NCBI GenBank assembly: GCA_037127315.1
Contig: JBBBDQ010001186.1
Coordinates: 2,826,001-2,890,000, forward strand
DNA from: Ascarosepion bandense
Lineage: Eukaryota; Mollusca; Cephalopoda; Sepiida; Sepiidae
Direction of reading: 5' to 3'
Length of the DNA stretch: 64,000 bases
The translations under genes and the position numbers were made by a program. Shown piece after piece: positions 1 through 10,612 of this stretch. Numbering within the stretch: the first letter of the stretch is position 1; each line of letters begins with the position of its first letter. The notes beneath the pieces were generated by a model. The model had not been told where the DNA came from and did not search any database. It was given only the letters and a program-made list of their open reading frames with translations.

Positions 1-112
1 CAGAGCTCACATCGTGAATTACAATAAAGCACAAATAACAATACCACTAATAATAATTTTCATCGCTCTGTTGTATTAAACCAAAATGTATATATTTTCT
101 TTCTTTTTTTTA
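1..112. repeat. Dispersed repeat fragment
   Basis: The first 90 bases align by eye with 26763-26850: both begin GCTCACATCG and end near TGTTGTA-TTAAACCAA. A second diverged copy in the same window makes this a dispersed repeat. No coding content or known class was recognised. Confidence 0.5.
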
Positions 113-114
113 CA

Positions 115-1200
115 GGGAAATAGGGTTACAAAGATGCGGATGCCCTCAGAAGGTGTTGTTATAGACTGGCTCACAGAAATAATAAATGGAATATACAACA
201 GTGGCAATATACAGAAGGACCTAAGAAAATCAATTTTCATAGCACTGCCCTAGAAGCTAGGTACAAAGGAATGTGAACTTCAGCGAACAATCAGCTTAAT
301 GACCCACAACAAAACCCATCCATACGGATTCTGATGAATAGAGCGCCCAGCAGAATTGGCTCAGTGATAAGACAAGAACAGTGCTGTTTTGTTATAGATA
401 CCGGAACAAGGAACGTGATATTCACGCTCAGAATGCTATCTGAAATGTAAAAGAACCTTTATCTCTGCTGTATAAACTACGCAAAGGCATTTGATAAAGT
501 AAGCCACAAAGCAACCTCCACATTATCCTGGAAGACATTCAGTCAGTTAAGTGCCATACGTGATACACGCTTGGGCGATCATGTCTCTTTCGAGACATGA
601 CTGACTGGGCAGAAGAATATCCTGCAGTAGGTTGCCATTGCTTTCTGCGGTAGACTGCTTGCCGACCAAGGCTATAGAACCCAATCTGTCCTGCTATTTA
701 ACCCATAACTGGAAGGAATAGGCGGATTAATACCTTTCCCAAGGGTATTTGCGCGTAAGTGAATGCAATGAATTCAGCTGGAATTCGAACTCGGCTCCCC
801 GATTTCTCGTTCGGAGCCGATATCCAATGCACCACACATTAGGATATTCAAAAACCCAGATTGGCAACAAACCGCTTGTTTACGGATAGGAAATAAATGC
901 AGCAGGTCTACAAAAATAGAAAGGGGCGTTAGACAAGGATGTGTTTTCTCATCGGATCTGTTCGACTTATACAACGAGACAATTCTGAGAGAAATAAAAT
1001 TATTGCCAAGATTAATCATTGGCGGCTACAATCGCAAGAATATAAGATACGCAGATGACACAGGACTGATAAAGATATATTAGAATACAAACCTCAGACA
1101 AAAAAAAAATGAAACTAATAGTCGAAATCGAAACATTATTTGGTTCAACTCACTGTTTAACTTAGAAGTAAAATCCAAAATAGGGCAAACACTTTTTTAA
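115..1200 (+). pseudogene. LINE-B reverse transcriptase remnant, split by a SINE
   Basis: This is the decayed RT core of a non-LTR retrotransposon read on the plus strand. Readable pieces, in different frames, are a leading block LTEIINGIYNSGNIQKDLR (near 170-230), the palm motif NYAKAFDKVSH (477-511), RGVRQGC with LFDLYNETILREI (925-1000) and the catalytic box IRYADDTGLI (1040-1075). Many stops and frameshifts lie between them. A SINE-1 sits at 539-839, separating the AKAFD and RGVRQGC blocks. The RT identity is clear from the order of motifs; the clade is not resolved. A C-terminal fragment of a similar element lies on the other strand at 3853-4406. It cannot encode a working enzyme. Confidence 0.8.
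539..839 (-). mobile_element. SINE-1 copy A, inserted in LINE-B
   Basis: The tRNA-derived head lies at the right end. Read on the minus strand it starts near TGGTGCATTGGATATCGG (A box), followed by the B box GTTCGAATTCC. The body is shared with about 11 other copies here, and the tail ends CACTTAACTGACTG. The tail palindrome is at about 582-600, with loop GAAA in the sense orientation. The copy interrupts an RT reading region, so it inserted after the LINE. Confidence 0.85.
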
Positions 1201-1429
1201 ATAATCAGTAAACATTTCCGAAAAAAACCCAACTCGAACTAAATAAAATATTCAATAGAAATTCAATTAAATAAAACAATAGCTGTACTAATACTTTAGA
1301 AAATTACATAAAAATACAAAACTATAGATACTTAGAAAATAACATGCAACATAATCTCACTTAAAAAGAAAGTAACTTTTGACACAAAAACAAATGCTTA
1401 TTTGACTGATTTTGGAAAAAAGAAGGAGT

Positions 1430-1994
1430 TATTTACAGAGCAGAATTGCATGATGCAGATGGACAAAGAAAAATATTTGGGATCTACAAAAGGGATTATT
1501 AAAAACAGATGGAATAACCACAAATCTACATTCAAGCTGGAAAACCTTAAAAACTTGTACCAAACTATGTAACCACGTGTAATAATTCAAATTAAAAAAA
1601 AAAATGAAAAAGACCCTGATATAACATGGAGTATAACATAAAAAACAAAAACAAACCTTACAATGGTGGTGGTGTCTGCAGGTTCTGCCAAGAGAAAACG
1701 TTAGTCATAATATTGTTTCCAGAACAAAAACAATTACTAAATGAAAGCTCAGAAACAATTTCCAGATGTAATCACACCAAAAAAAAACATTTTAGCATCA
1801 TACAAAACTGGATGAAACTGTTTAAGGTTCTTAGGTAAGTCCTCGCGAATTTTGAAATTTTTGATTGTTTAAAAATTCCAGTCACGCGTTCGTAAAAATC
1901 CCTGCTGTACGTTTGTTGGAAACTTAGTTATTATAAATCACCTGAAATACGGAAAGTTTGAAACCTAGGTTACGGAAATAATTTGTCAGCAAAG

Positions 1995-1995
<1 letters not shown>
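1430..1995 (+). pseudogene. PLE-1 GIY-YIG endonuclease remnant
   Basis: This is a frame-broken C-terminal region of a Penelope-like retroelement. After one frameshift it reads DGQRKI-YLGSTKG then KNRWNNHKSTF (1455-1535), matching the conserved front half of a GIY-YIG domain. From 1626 an open stretch of about 70 codons reads PYNGGGVCRFC, then LLNESSE and SRCNHTKK. This is the cysteine/histidine segment (C..C ... C.H) seen in these endonuclease tails. A second copy is at 8890-9900 and a partial third at 54745-55003. The region from about 1850 to 1995 resembles 54840-55003 and is probably the untranslated end. The class is inferred from the GIY-YIG type; no RT accompanies this copy. Confidence 0.6.

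Positions 1996-1998
<3 letters not shown>

Positions 1999-2032
<34 letters not shown>
1999..2032. repeat. TA microsatellite
   Basis: Uninterrupted TA dinucleotides lie immediately after the PLE-1 remnant. Confidence 0.95.
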
Positions 2033-2038
<6 letters not shown>

Positions 2039-2259
2039 CCAATAGTACACCAAATTGGAAAAATATATATTAAGGTATATTTGGGCAGCTATCTTTCATT
2101 AAAAACGTCTGCCAAGGAAAATTTTATTAATTTTTGATATAATTTTTGCAGTATTCTTACATATTTCCTTTTTCCTGGAGGTGAAAAATTGTAAAAATGT
2201 TCCATAATTTTCGACTTTCCAAGCATTTTCAGCTTCTTTACTGGCGATTTTCAAGGATG
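2033..2259. other. Unassigned AT-rich stretch
   Basis: I see no gene, RNA or known repeat here. Confidence 0.5.
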
Positions 2260-2312
<53 letters not shown>

Positions 2313-2322
2313 AGCCTGTTCA

Positions 2323-2409
<87 letters not shown>

Positions 2410-2418
2410 TTTCTTTCC

Positions 2419-2467
<49 letters not shown>

Positions 2468-2518
2468 CCATTTTTCTTTATCTATCTATCTATCTATCTA
2501 TCTATCACAGCCTGTTCA

Positions 2519-2578
<60 letters not shown>
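2260..2578. repeat. TATC (GATA) microsatellite with spacer motifs
   Basis: Long TATC runs are broken by short spacers such as CAGCCTGTTCATATC (near 2312 and 2510). The reverse complement of this spacer type also occurs in the GATA arrays at 20486-21020. The open frame across it (Tyr-Leu-Ser-Ile repeats) is a by-product of the repeat. Confidence 0.95.
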
Positions 2579-3271
2579 CTAGCTGGTTGAATGATCATTG
2601 CTCAATAAATGCAAGGAATAATACCCAATGTTTCTCTGACTTTCGCTTTCAAAATCTGAACAGCATCAACGTTGCCTGCTTAGAATTACTTGATCGAATG
2701 TCCAGTCAATCATATTTTAACGGAAGCAGACAGCGTGAATAACCAGCGGATGTTAGGACAACGAATAAGCATGGTTGGTGGGAATACAACGGTCGAAACA
2801 GACACAGATAAAAACAATGATCAGCTGATTCAAGCTTTATTTTTTCCTTTTGATTTCTTTTACAAATTCTGCGAAAGTAAAGATCAGAAGAAGGAACCGG
2901 AAATAATCCACAGACCGAACGATTTCTAAAAGGGCGTTTCTATTCAACAAATCTAAGATCAATACAGACCAATGCAAAAAGTCTAAATCTTTCTTATTTT
3001 CCGGTGAATAAAATACTCTGGAAAATGTATTTAAAGCTCTTAGACTCTAGATACTTCGTATATTAATCAGGGCTGGATCAAGGTCATAGAAAGAGAGCAC
3101 CAAGTAAAGATCACTCCCATAAGACATGGATTGGTTTAGAGTTTTCTTCTTAAGCGTTGCCTTAACATATTTCTGGAGATTTTCGAGGTTAGCAAATAAG
3201 GATTGGATCCACCAAACAATGTTACCAGTTTATAAATCATTGTCTCAAAGGATGTGCGTTGTGGTGCAAAG
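2579..3271. other. Unassigned region
   Basis: No family resemblance, convincing exon or RNA was found. A 79-codon frame at 2690-2929 has no recognisable domain. At 3251-3268 there is a duplicated scrap of the SINE-1 5' end (GATGTGCGTTGTGGTGCA), just before SINE-1 copy B. Confidence 0.5.
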
Positions 3272-3565
3272 AATGTGAGTTGTGGTGCAGTGGTTATCGA
3301 CTCAGAACTACAAATTGGGGAACCGAGTTCGAATTCCAGTTGAATTCCTTGCATTCACTTACGCACAAACACACTTGAGAAAAGTATTAATCCGGTTCTT
3401 CCCTCCAGTTATGGGTTAAACAATAGAACAGATTGGATTCTATAGCCTTGGTTGGCAACCAGTCTAACGCAGAAAGCAATGGCAAACTACTTCTACTCAG
3501 TTAGTCATGTCTCTTTCCAGACATGATCGTCCGAAGCGTGTATCAAGTATGGCACTTAACTGACT
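3272..3565 (+). mobile_element. SINE-1 copy B
   Basis: The head GTGGTGCAGTGG (A box) and GAGTTCGAATTCC (B box) lie at 3282-3340. The body follows, then the tail ending GGCACTTAACTGACT. The tail palindrome carries the variant core CTCTTTCCAG, shared with copy C. The head is preceded by a partial duplicate of itself. Confidence 0.85.
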
Positions 3566-3852
3566 ATATAGCAGGTGAATGAAATATTAGAGTTAATTTC
3601 AGTTTATCTAGAGCAAAAATAATAGTGTTTACTGATTGGGTTCGTTTTACGACCTCGCCGTGGATATGACGATAAACTACATCCGGCAGCAAGGCCTCAG
3701 TCCGGGAGATTTTAAGGAATTCATTGCTGTTGTTCCCAGGTGCATTTTTACCCAGGGTGACCGAACTTGTTAGGGTTTCAGCTATGGGCAAATATTTAAC
3801 CTGGGTTGGAAACATTGCGAAAGTAGAAAAATATATTTCTATAAAAAAATGT
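3566..3852 (-). other. Possible 3' flank of LINE-B with a 99-codon open frame
   Basis: A minus-strand frame of 99 codons (3564-3863) spans this richer-than-average GC stretch and overlaps the last codons of the LINE-B fragment. It matches no domain I know. It could be LINE 3' untranslated sequence or an unrelated repeat. Confidence 0.3.
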
Positions 3853-4406
3853 TTATGTGCCATGTTCTTTCAGGACGTAGGCAATCATGGCTTCCACATC
3901 TCCTTGTCCCTGGTGGCTCTTAGTACACTTTCTTCTGTTGCACCATGCAACCCTCGTTCCGTCATTCACCTGATCAGGTCCTTCAAATATGTTATCTGCT
4001 GCTTTCCCCTGTCTCTTTCCCCCTTTATCTGGCCTGTTAGTATCAGATTCTCCAAGCCATCCTTCGTCATTGCATGTCCCAGGAACTTTTGCTGTCTCTT
4101 CCTGATGCTCAGTATTAATTTCCAAAACCTCGTCATTGCTCACATGCTCAGCCTATGATATCCTCAGCATCCTTCTGTAGAACCACATTTTAGCTGCTTC
4201 AAATGTTTCCTTCATCTTCGAAGATATTGTCCAACATTTACTGCCATGTTGAAGAACCGAGATTATATAGCAATCCAGTACTCTTCTCTTTGTTTCTAGT
4301 GAAATTGTCCTGTTTCTTAATACTTTACTCAACTTCTGGAATGCCTCTTTCGCCATGCTAATTCGCCTTCAGATCTCAGTGTCTAACTTTCCGTCTTCTT
4401 TTAGAA
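3853..4406 (-). pseudogene. LINE-B C-terminal reverse transcriptase fragment
   Basis: On the minus strand this is the end of a non-LTR retrotransposon ORF2. The first part (4153-4406) reads LKEDGKLDTEI, one stop, then RRISMAKEAFQKLSKVLRN and later a CYIISVLQHGSKCWT block and MWFYRRMLRIS. These are hallmarks of the region after the RT thumb. A frameshift moves the remainder to another frame, ending AMIAYVLKEHGT and a stop at 3853. Upstream RT motifs are absent. It is a truncated pseudogene, of the same general type as the fragment at 115-1200. Confidence 0.75.
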
Positions 4407-4604
4407 CACTAAATGACTAATAAGTAGTTGGTATGAAAATATAAAAACCTATTTTTATGGTGAAAATACCAGCAATACAGTTTTTGACTCTTGACAAATA
4501 CCCTCTTTATAAATTTACGTCAATGAAACTTGGTCACAGACTGATTTCTTACAAAGTAATCATATTCTGTGTATACGAACCTATCCAAAAAATCTTGTCG
4601 GCTT
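4407..4604. other. Unassigned region
   Basis: Short AT-rich interval between LINE-B and SINE-1 copy C, with nothing recognised. Confidence 0.4.
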
Positions 4605-4912
4605 TCAGTCAGTTAAGTGCCGTATGTAATACACACTTGGGCGATCATGTCTGGAAAGAGACATGACTGACTAAGCAGAAGATTTTTCCAACAGTAGGTT
4701 GCAATTATTTCCTGCAGTAGACTGGTTGCTAACCAAGGCTACAGAAACCAATCTATCCTGTTATTTGACCCATAGCTGGTTGGAAGAGACGGATGATTAT
4801 CTTTCCCAATCGTATTTGTGCGAAAGTGAATGCAACGAATTCGATTGAATTTCGAACTCGGCTCGCCGATTTCTCGTTCCGAGTCGATATCCACTGCACT
4901 ACAACGCAGATC
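4605..4912 (-). mobile_element. SINE-1 copy C
   Basis: Minus orientation: the head is at the right end (TCGATATCCACTGCAC on the plus strand is the reverse of the A-box region) and the tail CAGTCAGTTAAGTGCC is at the left. The palindrome core is CTGGAAAGAG on the plus strand, so in sense it matches copy B. Confidence 0.85.
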
Positions 4913-5499
4913 CACCCACAATGCATATCAGAATTAAATAACCTATTTAGGTTGATATGCTGTCAAACGAACCAAATCAAACCAAACTAATCTACGACCA
5001 ATGGTTTCCGAAACGAGCTTGTTATGCATCTTTTGAGAGTAAATGATCGATTTCTGTTTGCCTGACGTAGATCCGCCAGCCACAAAGACGCAATCAGGAA
5101 TCCAAAATTGAAGATTGAATTAATCGTGATATCAAAGTGGATGAAAACGCATTATTGGTGGCCGCTTGACGTAGAACGATAGTATGCGTTTATTACATTT
5201 CATCATTGGTCGTTCAATACCGTTTCTAATGAGTGACCTGCTATGCCAAACAGAAAAATAGTCAAATGTATATCAGTTTAGTTGGCAACACAAATTAATA
5301 TGGAAAACACTTCACTGTATTTCTTTCTTGTCCATTGCACTTGGCGGACATTCACAAAATAACAAATATGTTTAAATAGCAAAACCATGGACAAAACTAT
5401 CAACAATGAATATAATCTAGTATTAAACAATGTAAAAAGTCTGAATATGCAATTCGCCGGTCATTTGAACAAGAGTAAATGTTTATCCCTTCTCCCGGT
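4913..5499. other. Unassigned region
   Basis: No gene, RNA or repeat family recognised. It leads into the minisatellite. Confidence 0.4.
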
Positions 5500-6045
5500 T
5501 TTCTGAGCTAGAGTACAGGTCAATTATTTCTGCGCTTATTTCGACAAGACTGGTTCTCTGAACTAGAGTAGAGGTCAATTATTTCCGCGCTTATTTCGAC
5601 AAGACTTGTTCTCTGAACTAGAGTAGAGGTCAATTATTTCTGCGCTTATTTCGACAAGATTGGTTTTCTGATCTAGAGTACAGGTCAATTATTTCTGCGC
5701 TTATTTCGACAAGACTGGTTCTCTGAACTAGAGCAGAGGTCAATTATTTCCGCGCTTATTTCGACAAGACTTGTTCTCTGAACTAGAGTAGAGGTCAATT
5801 ATTTCTGCGCTTATTTCGACAAGATTGGTTTTCTGATCTAGAGTACAGGTCAATTATTTCTGCGCTTATTTCGACAAGACTGGTTCTCTGAACTAGAGTA
5901 GAGGTCAATTATTTCCGCGCTTATTTCGACAAGACTTGTTCTCTGAACTAGAGTAGAGGTCAATTATTTCTGCGCTTATTTCGACATGACTGGTTTTCTG
6001 AGCTAGAGTAGAGGTCAATTATTTCTGTGCGTATTTCGGCAAGAG
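5500..6045. repeat. 55-bp minisatellite with a 165-bp higher-order unit
   Basis: About ten units of 55 bp share the core CTAGAGTAGAGGTCAATTAT. Three unit types alternate strictly: type A has CTAGAGTACAGG, type B has TTTCCGCGC, type C has TTTCTGCGC followed by GATTGG. The order A-B-C repeats three times before a final diverged unit, giving a 165-bp higher-order repeat. Confidence 0.95.
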
Positions 6046-7290
6046 TAGATATTTATCACTTCTCGGGTCTTCTGAACTAGAGTGGAAGTTTTTTTTGGGT
6101 TTTTTTTTTCATTTTTTTACCATTTCCTCAGTTTTTTAAATTTGAGTTCAAGTCTTATATTTCCAGTTTCTTTTGACCATGATTAGTTGTTTATCCCTTC
6201 CCCGGTTTTCTGAAAAAGAGTAGAGTTATCCCTTTCCCGATCATTTGAACAAGAGTAGAAGTTTATCCCTTTCCCCAGTCTGCTGAGCTGGAGTAGAGAG
6301 TAATCTTTTCCGTGCTACTTTGAACAAGATTTTATCCCTTTCCCTGTCTTTTGAACTAGAGTAGAGGTTTTATTTTCCAGGTTCTTTTCACCAAGATTCC
6401 CTCCCTATTGTTTTGAGAAAAAAGTAGTTATCACCTTTCCGTTCATTTGAACAAGAGTTGAGGTTTATCTCTTTGCTGAACTTCTGAAAAGAAGTAGAGA
6501 TATTCATTCCCTGGTCATGTGAACAAGAGAAGAGGTTTATTTATTCCCTGTTTTTTTTAAAATCGAGTAGAATTTTCTCTTCCTATTTCATCTTAACTAA
6601 TGTAGAGTTTTATCCCTTTCTAGGTCTTCTGAATAAAACTAGATGGTTTTTCATTCTTTGGTCTTTTTGAATAGAAGGAGACATTTATCTTTACTCCCGT
6701 CTTTTGAACAAGAGTAGACATTTATTTCTTCCCGGTCTTTTGAACAAGAGTAGGTATTTATTTCTTCCCGGTCTTTTGAACAAGAGTAGGCATTTATTTC
6801 TTCCGGTCTCTTTAAACAAGTGTAGACATTTATTTCTTCCCGGTCTTTTGAAATAAGAGTATATTGTTTCTCTCGGTCTTTTAACAAGAGTAGACATTTA
6901 TTTTCTCCCCGGTCTTTTGAACAAGAGTAGATATTTATTTCTTCCTTGGCTCCTTGAACAAGAGTAGACATTTATTTTCTCCCGGTCTTTGAACAAGAGT
7001 AGATATATCTCTATTTCTTCCCGGTCTTTTGAACAAGAGTAGACATTTATTTCTTCCCGGTCTTTTGAACAAGATAGGCATTTATTTCTTCCTGGTCTTT
7101 TTGAACAAGAGTAGATACTTTTCTTCCCGGTCTTTTAAACAAGTGTAGACATTTATTTCTTCCCGGTCTTTGAACAAGAGTAGATATTTATTTCTTCTCG
7201 GTCTTTTGAACAAGAGTAGACATTTATTTTCTCCCGGTCTTTGAACAAGAGTACATTATTTCTTCCTCGGTCTTTTGAACAGAGTATATA
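6046..7290. repeat. 36-bp degenerate minisatellite
   Basis: Units of about 36 bp carry GAACAAGAGTAGACATTTAT and TTCTTCCCGGTCTTTT. They are diverged on the left and increasingly regular from about 6650 rightwards. The minus-strand open frames here (12-residue repeats with a Cys-Ser-Lys-Asp core) are translations of the repeat. The core resembles that of the adjacent 55-bp repeat. Confidence 0.9.
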
Positions 7291-7543
7291 AGACATATCT
7301 CTTTCGAAAGAGACATAACTGAATGGGTAGGAGATTATCTTGCAGTAGGCTGTCATTACTTTCTGCGGCAGTTTATAGAACTCAACCTGTCCTGTTATTT
7401 GACCCATAGCTGGGAACAAACGGATTAATACCTTTCCAAATTGTATTTCCGCGTAGGTGAATACAACGAACTCAACTGGAATTCGAACTCGGGTCTCCGA
7501 TTTCTCATTCAGAGCCGATATTTACCGCACCACAACGCACATC
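7291..7543 (-). mobile_element. SINE-1 copy D, tail-truncated
   Basis: Body and head are present in minus orientation, with the B-box region at 7478-7492. The tail beyond the palindrome is missing. The palindrome reads CTCTTTCGAAAGAG, fusing both loop orientations into one loopless palindrome. It abuts the end of the 36-bp array. Confidence 0.8.
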
Positions 7544-8151
7544 TTTAATCAAGAGGCAGACTAGCAAAAATGTTCATGATCAATTCATTATTAAGACCGA
7601 AATCAGAAAGGAAGAATATGATCGAGCTCGGGCCGGATGATGGTCTTTTAGGGTCCCTACAGTATTAAAATTATGCTGCACCTCACCAGACTAACTCGCC
7701 CGAACCCGTCTTGAACATTTTTCACTTGTGATATATTTTTACGATATTTATAGGAATTAAAGTAAACTTAATTCAAGTTCTGTAAATAATCTAGAATAAT
7801 TACCTTTTATTTACAAACAAATTTTTTCAGTGATACTACTATTTTACATTAGTATTAGTGATTACTACTATTACATTAGTATTAGTGATTACTACTATTT
7901 TACATTACTATTAGTGATACTACTATTTTACTTTTCATTACAAGCCAAATTAACACATATTTCAACACAACCGTAATAAAAAATCAAAACATTTTTATAA
8001 TCAGCATTATAACAATAAATCGATCAAAATAAATAAGTTTGTCATATCGATATTATTTTATTTTAAGAAATTAGAAATATTTAACATTTAGAAAACTGAA
8101 ATTACTGCTTTATAAAAATGTCTGACATCTAAACTAAATTCAAACATGTTA
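7544..8151. other. AT-rich region with a short tandem repeat
   Basis: At 7831-7935 a unit of about 30 bp (AGTGAT-ACTACTATT-TTACATTAGTATT) repeats three to four times. Otherwise no feature was found. A stretch at 8035-8125 resembles 8405-8490 on the far side of the MITE, as a diverged direct repeat. Confidence 0.6.
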
Positions 8152-8336
8152 CAGTGTAACCCGGATATAAGAGAGTCCTAGGGACCAATTAAGAATTATC
8201 TTATATCCTGATTTCTCTTATATCCGGGTTTTGTCTATTTTATATATATTACCACAGGCTCTAATTTGGGACCAGAGAAAATCTATCTTATATACGTTTT
8301 TTTTATATCAGGGTCTCTTATGTCCGGGTTATACTG
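8152..8336. mobile_element. MITE with pogo/Tigger-like ends
   Basis: Terminal inverted repeats start CAGTGTAACCCGGATATAAG on the left and, reverse-complemented, CAGTATAACCCGGACATAAG on the right. TA flanks both ends (8150-8151 and 8337-8338). The interior of 185 bp has further sub-terminal copies of the CTTATATCCGGG motif and no coding sequence. A TA target duplication and CAGT ends fit a non-autonomous Tc1/mariner-superfamily element of pogo type. Confidence 0.75.
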
Positions 8337-8889
8337 TATCTACTTGAAACACAATGACATAAACTAAACTCTTGCATTGCTTCCTGCAAAGTGAGATAAA
8401 TATGAACTTTTCATATTGATATCATTTCAGTTTATGAAAATATTTAGAAATTATAACATCTAGAAAGTTAGAATCATTGCTTTATGAAAGGGAACTTAGC
8501 CTGTCCTAGGCTTAAGGTTAATCCGGCTCTGGATAGAGTCATGGATGAGAGAAATATTTGAAAACAAAGTTCTGAAATGTTTTTATGAGGACGATCAGGT
8601 ACATAGATCTTCTTCTGTTGATGTGTTGTTCTATGATATAGGCAATCATGTCCCCGCAATACTTCCTATCCAATGTTGCTCTTAGGACAGAGAACAACAG
8701 AAACATGAAGGGAAAGCTAGATAGAGATATGAATGACAGAAATGGTTAGAAAAAAGTGATCAGAAGTATTTTTCAGATAATAGATATATTTCATTTGTAA
8801 ATTAGTTATTTCTGCAACCTAGTTTTCAACCTTCCGGTATCTTCAAGCGATTTACAAGAACTGATTTTTCCGTTTTTCAAACGCACAAA
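8337..8889. other. Unassigned region
   Basis: It contains a diverged repeat of 8035-8125 (8405-8490) and related short blocks near 8500 and 8700 (GATAGAG-CATGGATGA-AGAAAT type). No gene was recognised. Confidence 0.4.
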
Positions 8890-9013
8890 CAGGGATTTTT
8901 TATGATTTTCAAACATAAAACAGAAGGGAATATTTACAAAGCAGACGTACATGACATAGATGGACAAAGAAAAATATATTTGGGGTCTACCAAAGGCAGT
9001 TTTGAAATCAGAT
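8890..9013 (+). pseudogene. PLE-1 GIY-YIG remnant, left part
   Basis: The frame from 8902 reads NIYKADVHDIDGQRKIYLG then STKGSFE, the start of a GIY-YIG domain, and is cut at 9013 by a LINE-A insertion. The domain resumes at 9581. Confidence 0.65.
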
Positions 9014-9580
9014 CGGGTGCTCCTGCTATCCACCTAGGGGTCCTTGACAAAATCCAACGGAGAATCTGTAATGTGATATATCTCGACTTAGAAAATTCAC
9101 CGGAACAATGTGTCTCTTCTGCAAATACTTTCAGGGCGTCTGCTCAGATAAATTTAGCTCACTGGTGCCCTCTATATATGAATTTACTCGAGCCACAAAT
9201 TAGCAACTAGGTAACCACCCATTTACTGTGAAGCCAATAAATTGTGAACGCAAATTCTACTCATTAATCAGTTTCTTCTCTCGCACTTCCCGTCTGTGAA
9301 ATTCCATTTACTTGTTTTCCCGACAGCTACAATCTTCAAGAATTCAAATGTAAACTCGTCATTTCCTATCTCACCAACCTGTATCCACCTCTCTCTCTCT
9401 CTCTCTTTTGCTCCTTTTTCCGTTCACATCACTCTCATCAGTATTCTTATCCTTTTTACCCTCTTCCTGACACTTCCTGTAACCTGTCACTCTTTCTCAT
9501 AACTTTCCTTCTATTTAACACCCTGCTCAACTGTGGAAGTAAAATGCCTTGCTTAGGGCGATACGATTATAAAAAATAAA
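9014..9580 (+). mobile_element. LINE-A 3' end inserted in PLE-1
   Basis: This is a 5'-truncated LINE-A. It starts in the RT tail at SGAPAIHLGVLDKIQRRICN and continues through degenerate C-terminal sequence. It ends with the 3' untranslated tail that contains ATGCCTTGCTTAGGGCGATA and an A-rich end. The flanks rejoin the interrupted PLE-1 reading (AAATCAGAT ... GATGGGATATT). The target duplication is at most 3-4 bases (GAT) and so not diagnostic. Confidence 0.75.
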
Positions 9581-9900
9581 GATGGGATATTCATAAATCT
9601 ATATTTAAACTATGAAACCTTATAAATTGTACCAAACTGGCTTGCCACATATGAAAATTAAAATTGAAAAATGGAAAAGACCCTGATATAAGATGGAGTA
9701 TAGTTAAAATAGCCAAACCATACAAAGGTGGCAATGTATACAGATTTTGCCAGGAGGAAATGTTATATATTATTTTGTTCCCAGAACGAAATAAATTACT
9801 AAATGAATGAACAGAAATTATGTCCAGATGTAATAATACCTATAAATACATACTAGGATCGTATAAACGTTGAGGAAATTGTTATAGGTTCCTTGAATAA
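9581..9900 (+). pseudogene. PLE-1 GIY-YIG remnant, right part
   Basis: Continuation of the domain cut at 9013. It reads near KDPDIRWSIVKIAKPYKGGN, then FCQEE, LLNE (stop) and SRCNNT. The cysteine/histidine motif is partly eroded (one Cys is Tyr). Same family as 1430-1995. Confidence 0.6.
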
Positions 9901-10076
9901 GTTCTCACTAGTTTTGAAAATATTTGCTTATTTATATCTACCGGTCTGAATGATCGAGAAATCTTTCTCCTGGAGGATACAGAGTATCTGCTCAAATATG
10001 AGTATCCGTTAAAAAATACAAGAAAAGAAATAATAGAATAAAAGAGAAAATATAAAGAACACAAATATATGAACAA
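9901..10076. other. Unassigned region
   Basis: Probable PLE-1 untranslated end by position. No independent feature. Confidence 0.3.
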
Positions 10077-10530
10077 GCAGTATAGCCCGGCGTTGCTTGG
10101 GTGTAATGAAAGATTTAAAACTAATCCATGGTCATGGTCAGCGTAAAGAATATTTGTGTGAAGTTTGGTGAGAATCGAATAAAAACTGTGGATTTGTATA
10201 AAGGACATACAGACAGATAAACAGACACACAAACATCTTGCCTTTTATATATATATATATTTATATATTATCGATTTTCTGCACTATTATAAGAACTGCA
10301 ACCCTGAAACTTTTGAATATCGTTTCTTATGTCTTTCTCTATGAGTGTATCAAATTTAATTAAAATCGGACCACTCCTTCTATAACCCGATTTTTTGGAT
10401 CATTGATTTTCGAAATTTATCGGGGGTACCTCGACACAAAACCGAGCTAAGAACACTCGCAGACGCTTATAGTACAACTGTGTAAATTTTCAAGAAAATC
10501 GGTTCAGCCGTTTCGGAGTCTATAGGTAAC

Positions 10531-10587
<57 letters not shown>

Positions 10588-10612
10588 GTTCCATTTATAA
10601 ATAAGGTTAGAT
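10077..10612 (+). repeat. R3 dispersed repeat, composite copy
   Basis: It begins GCAGTATAGCCCGGCGTTGC and ends with a CA run (10531-10584) and AAAGTTCCATTTATAAATAA. An internal junction near 10240-10270 (TATATA) joins two R3-type pieces: one with GTGTGAAGTTTGGTGAGAATC, the other with the longer tail AATCGGTTCAGCCGTTTCGG. Related copies lie at 15177, 16995, 35886 and 61740. The class is unknown. Confidence 0.75.

Noticed and set aside
2197..2742. A 181-codon frame with Tyr-Leu-Ser-Ile repeats
   Set aside because: It is the translation of the TATC microsatellite plus flanks; all frames of such repeats lack stops.
2690..2929. A 79-codon frame as a host exon
   Set aside because: No recognisable domain or splice-site support.
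6651..7419. Minus-strand frames with a 12-residue repeat
   Set aside because: They follow the 36-bp minisatellite and frameshift whenever unit length varies.
10531..10584. CA tract as an independent microsatellite
   Set aside because: It is at the same internal position in several R3 copies (also 15606, 17664), so it is part of that repeat.
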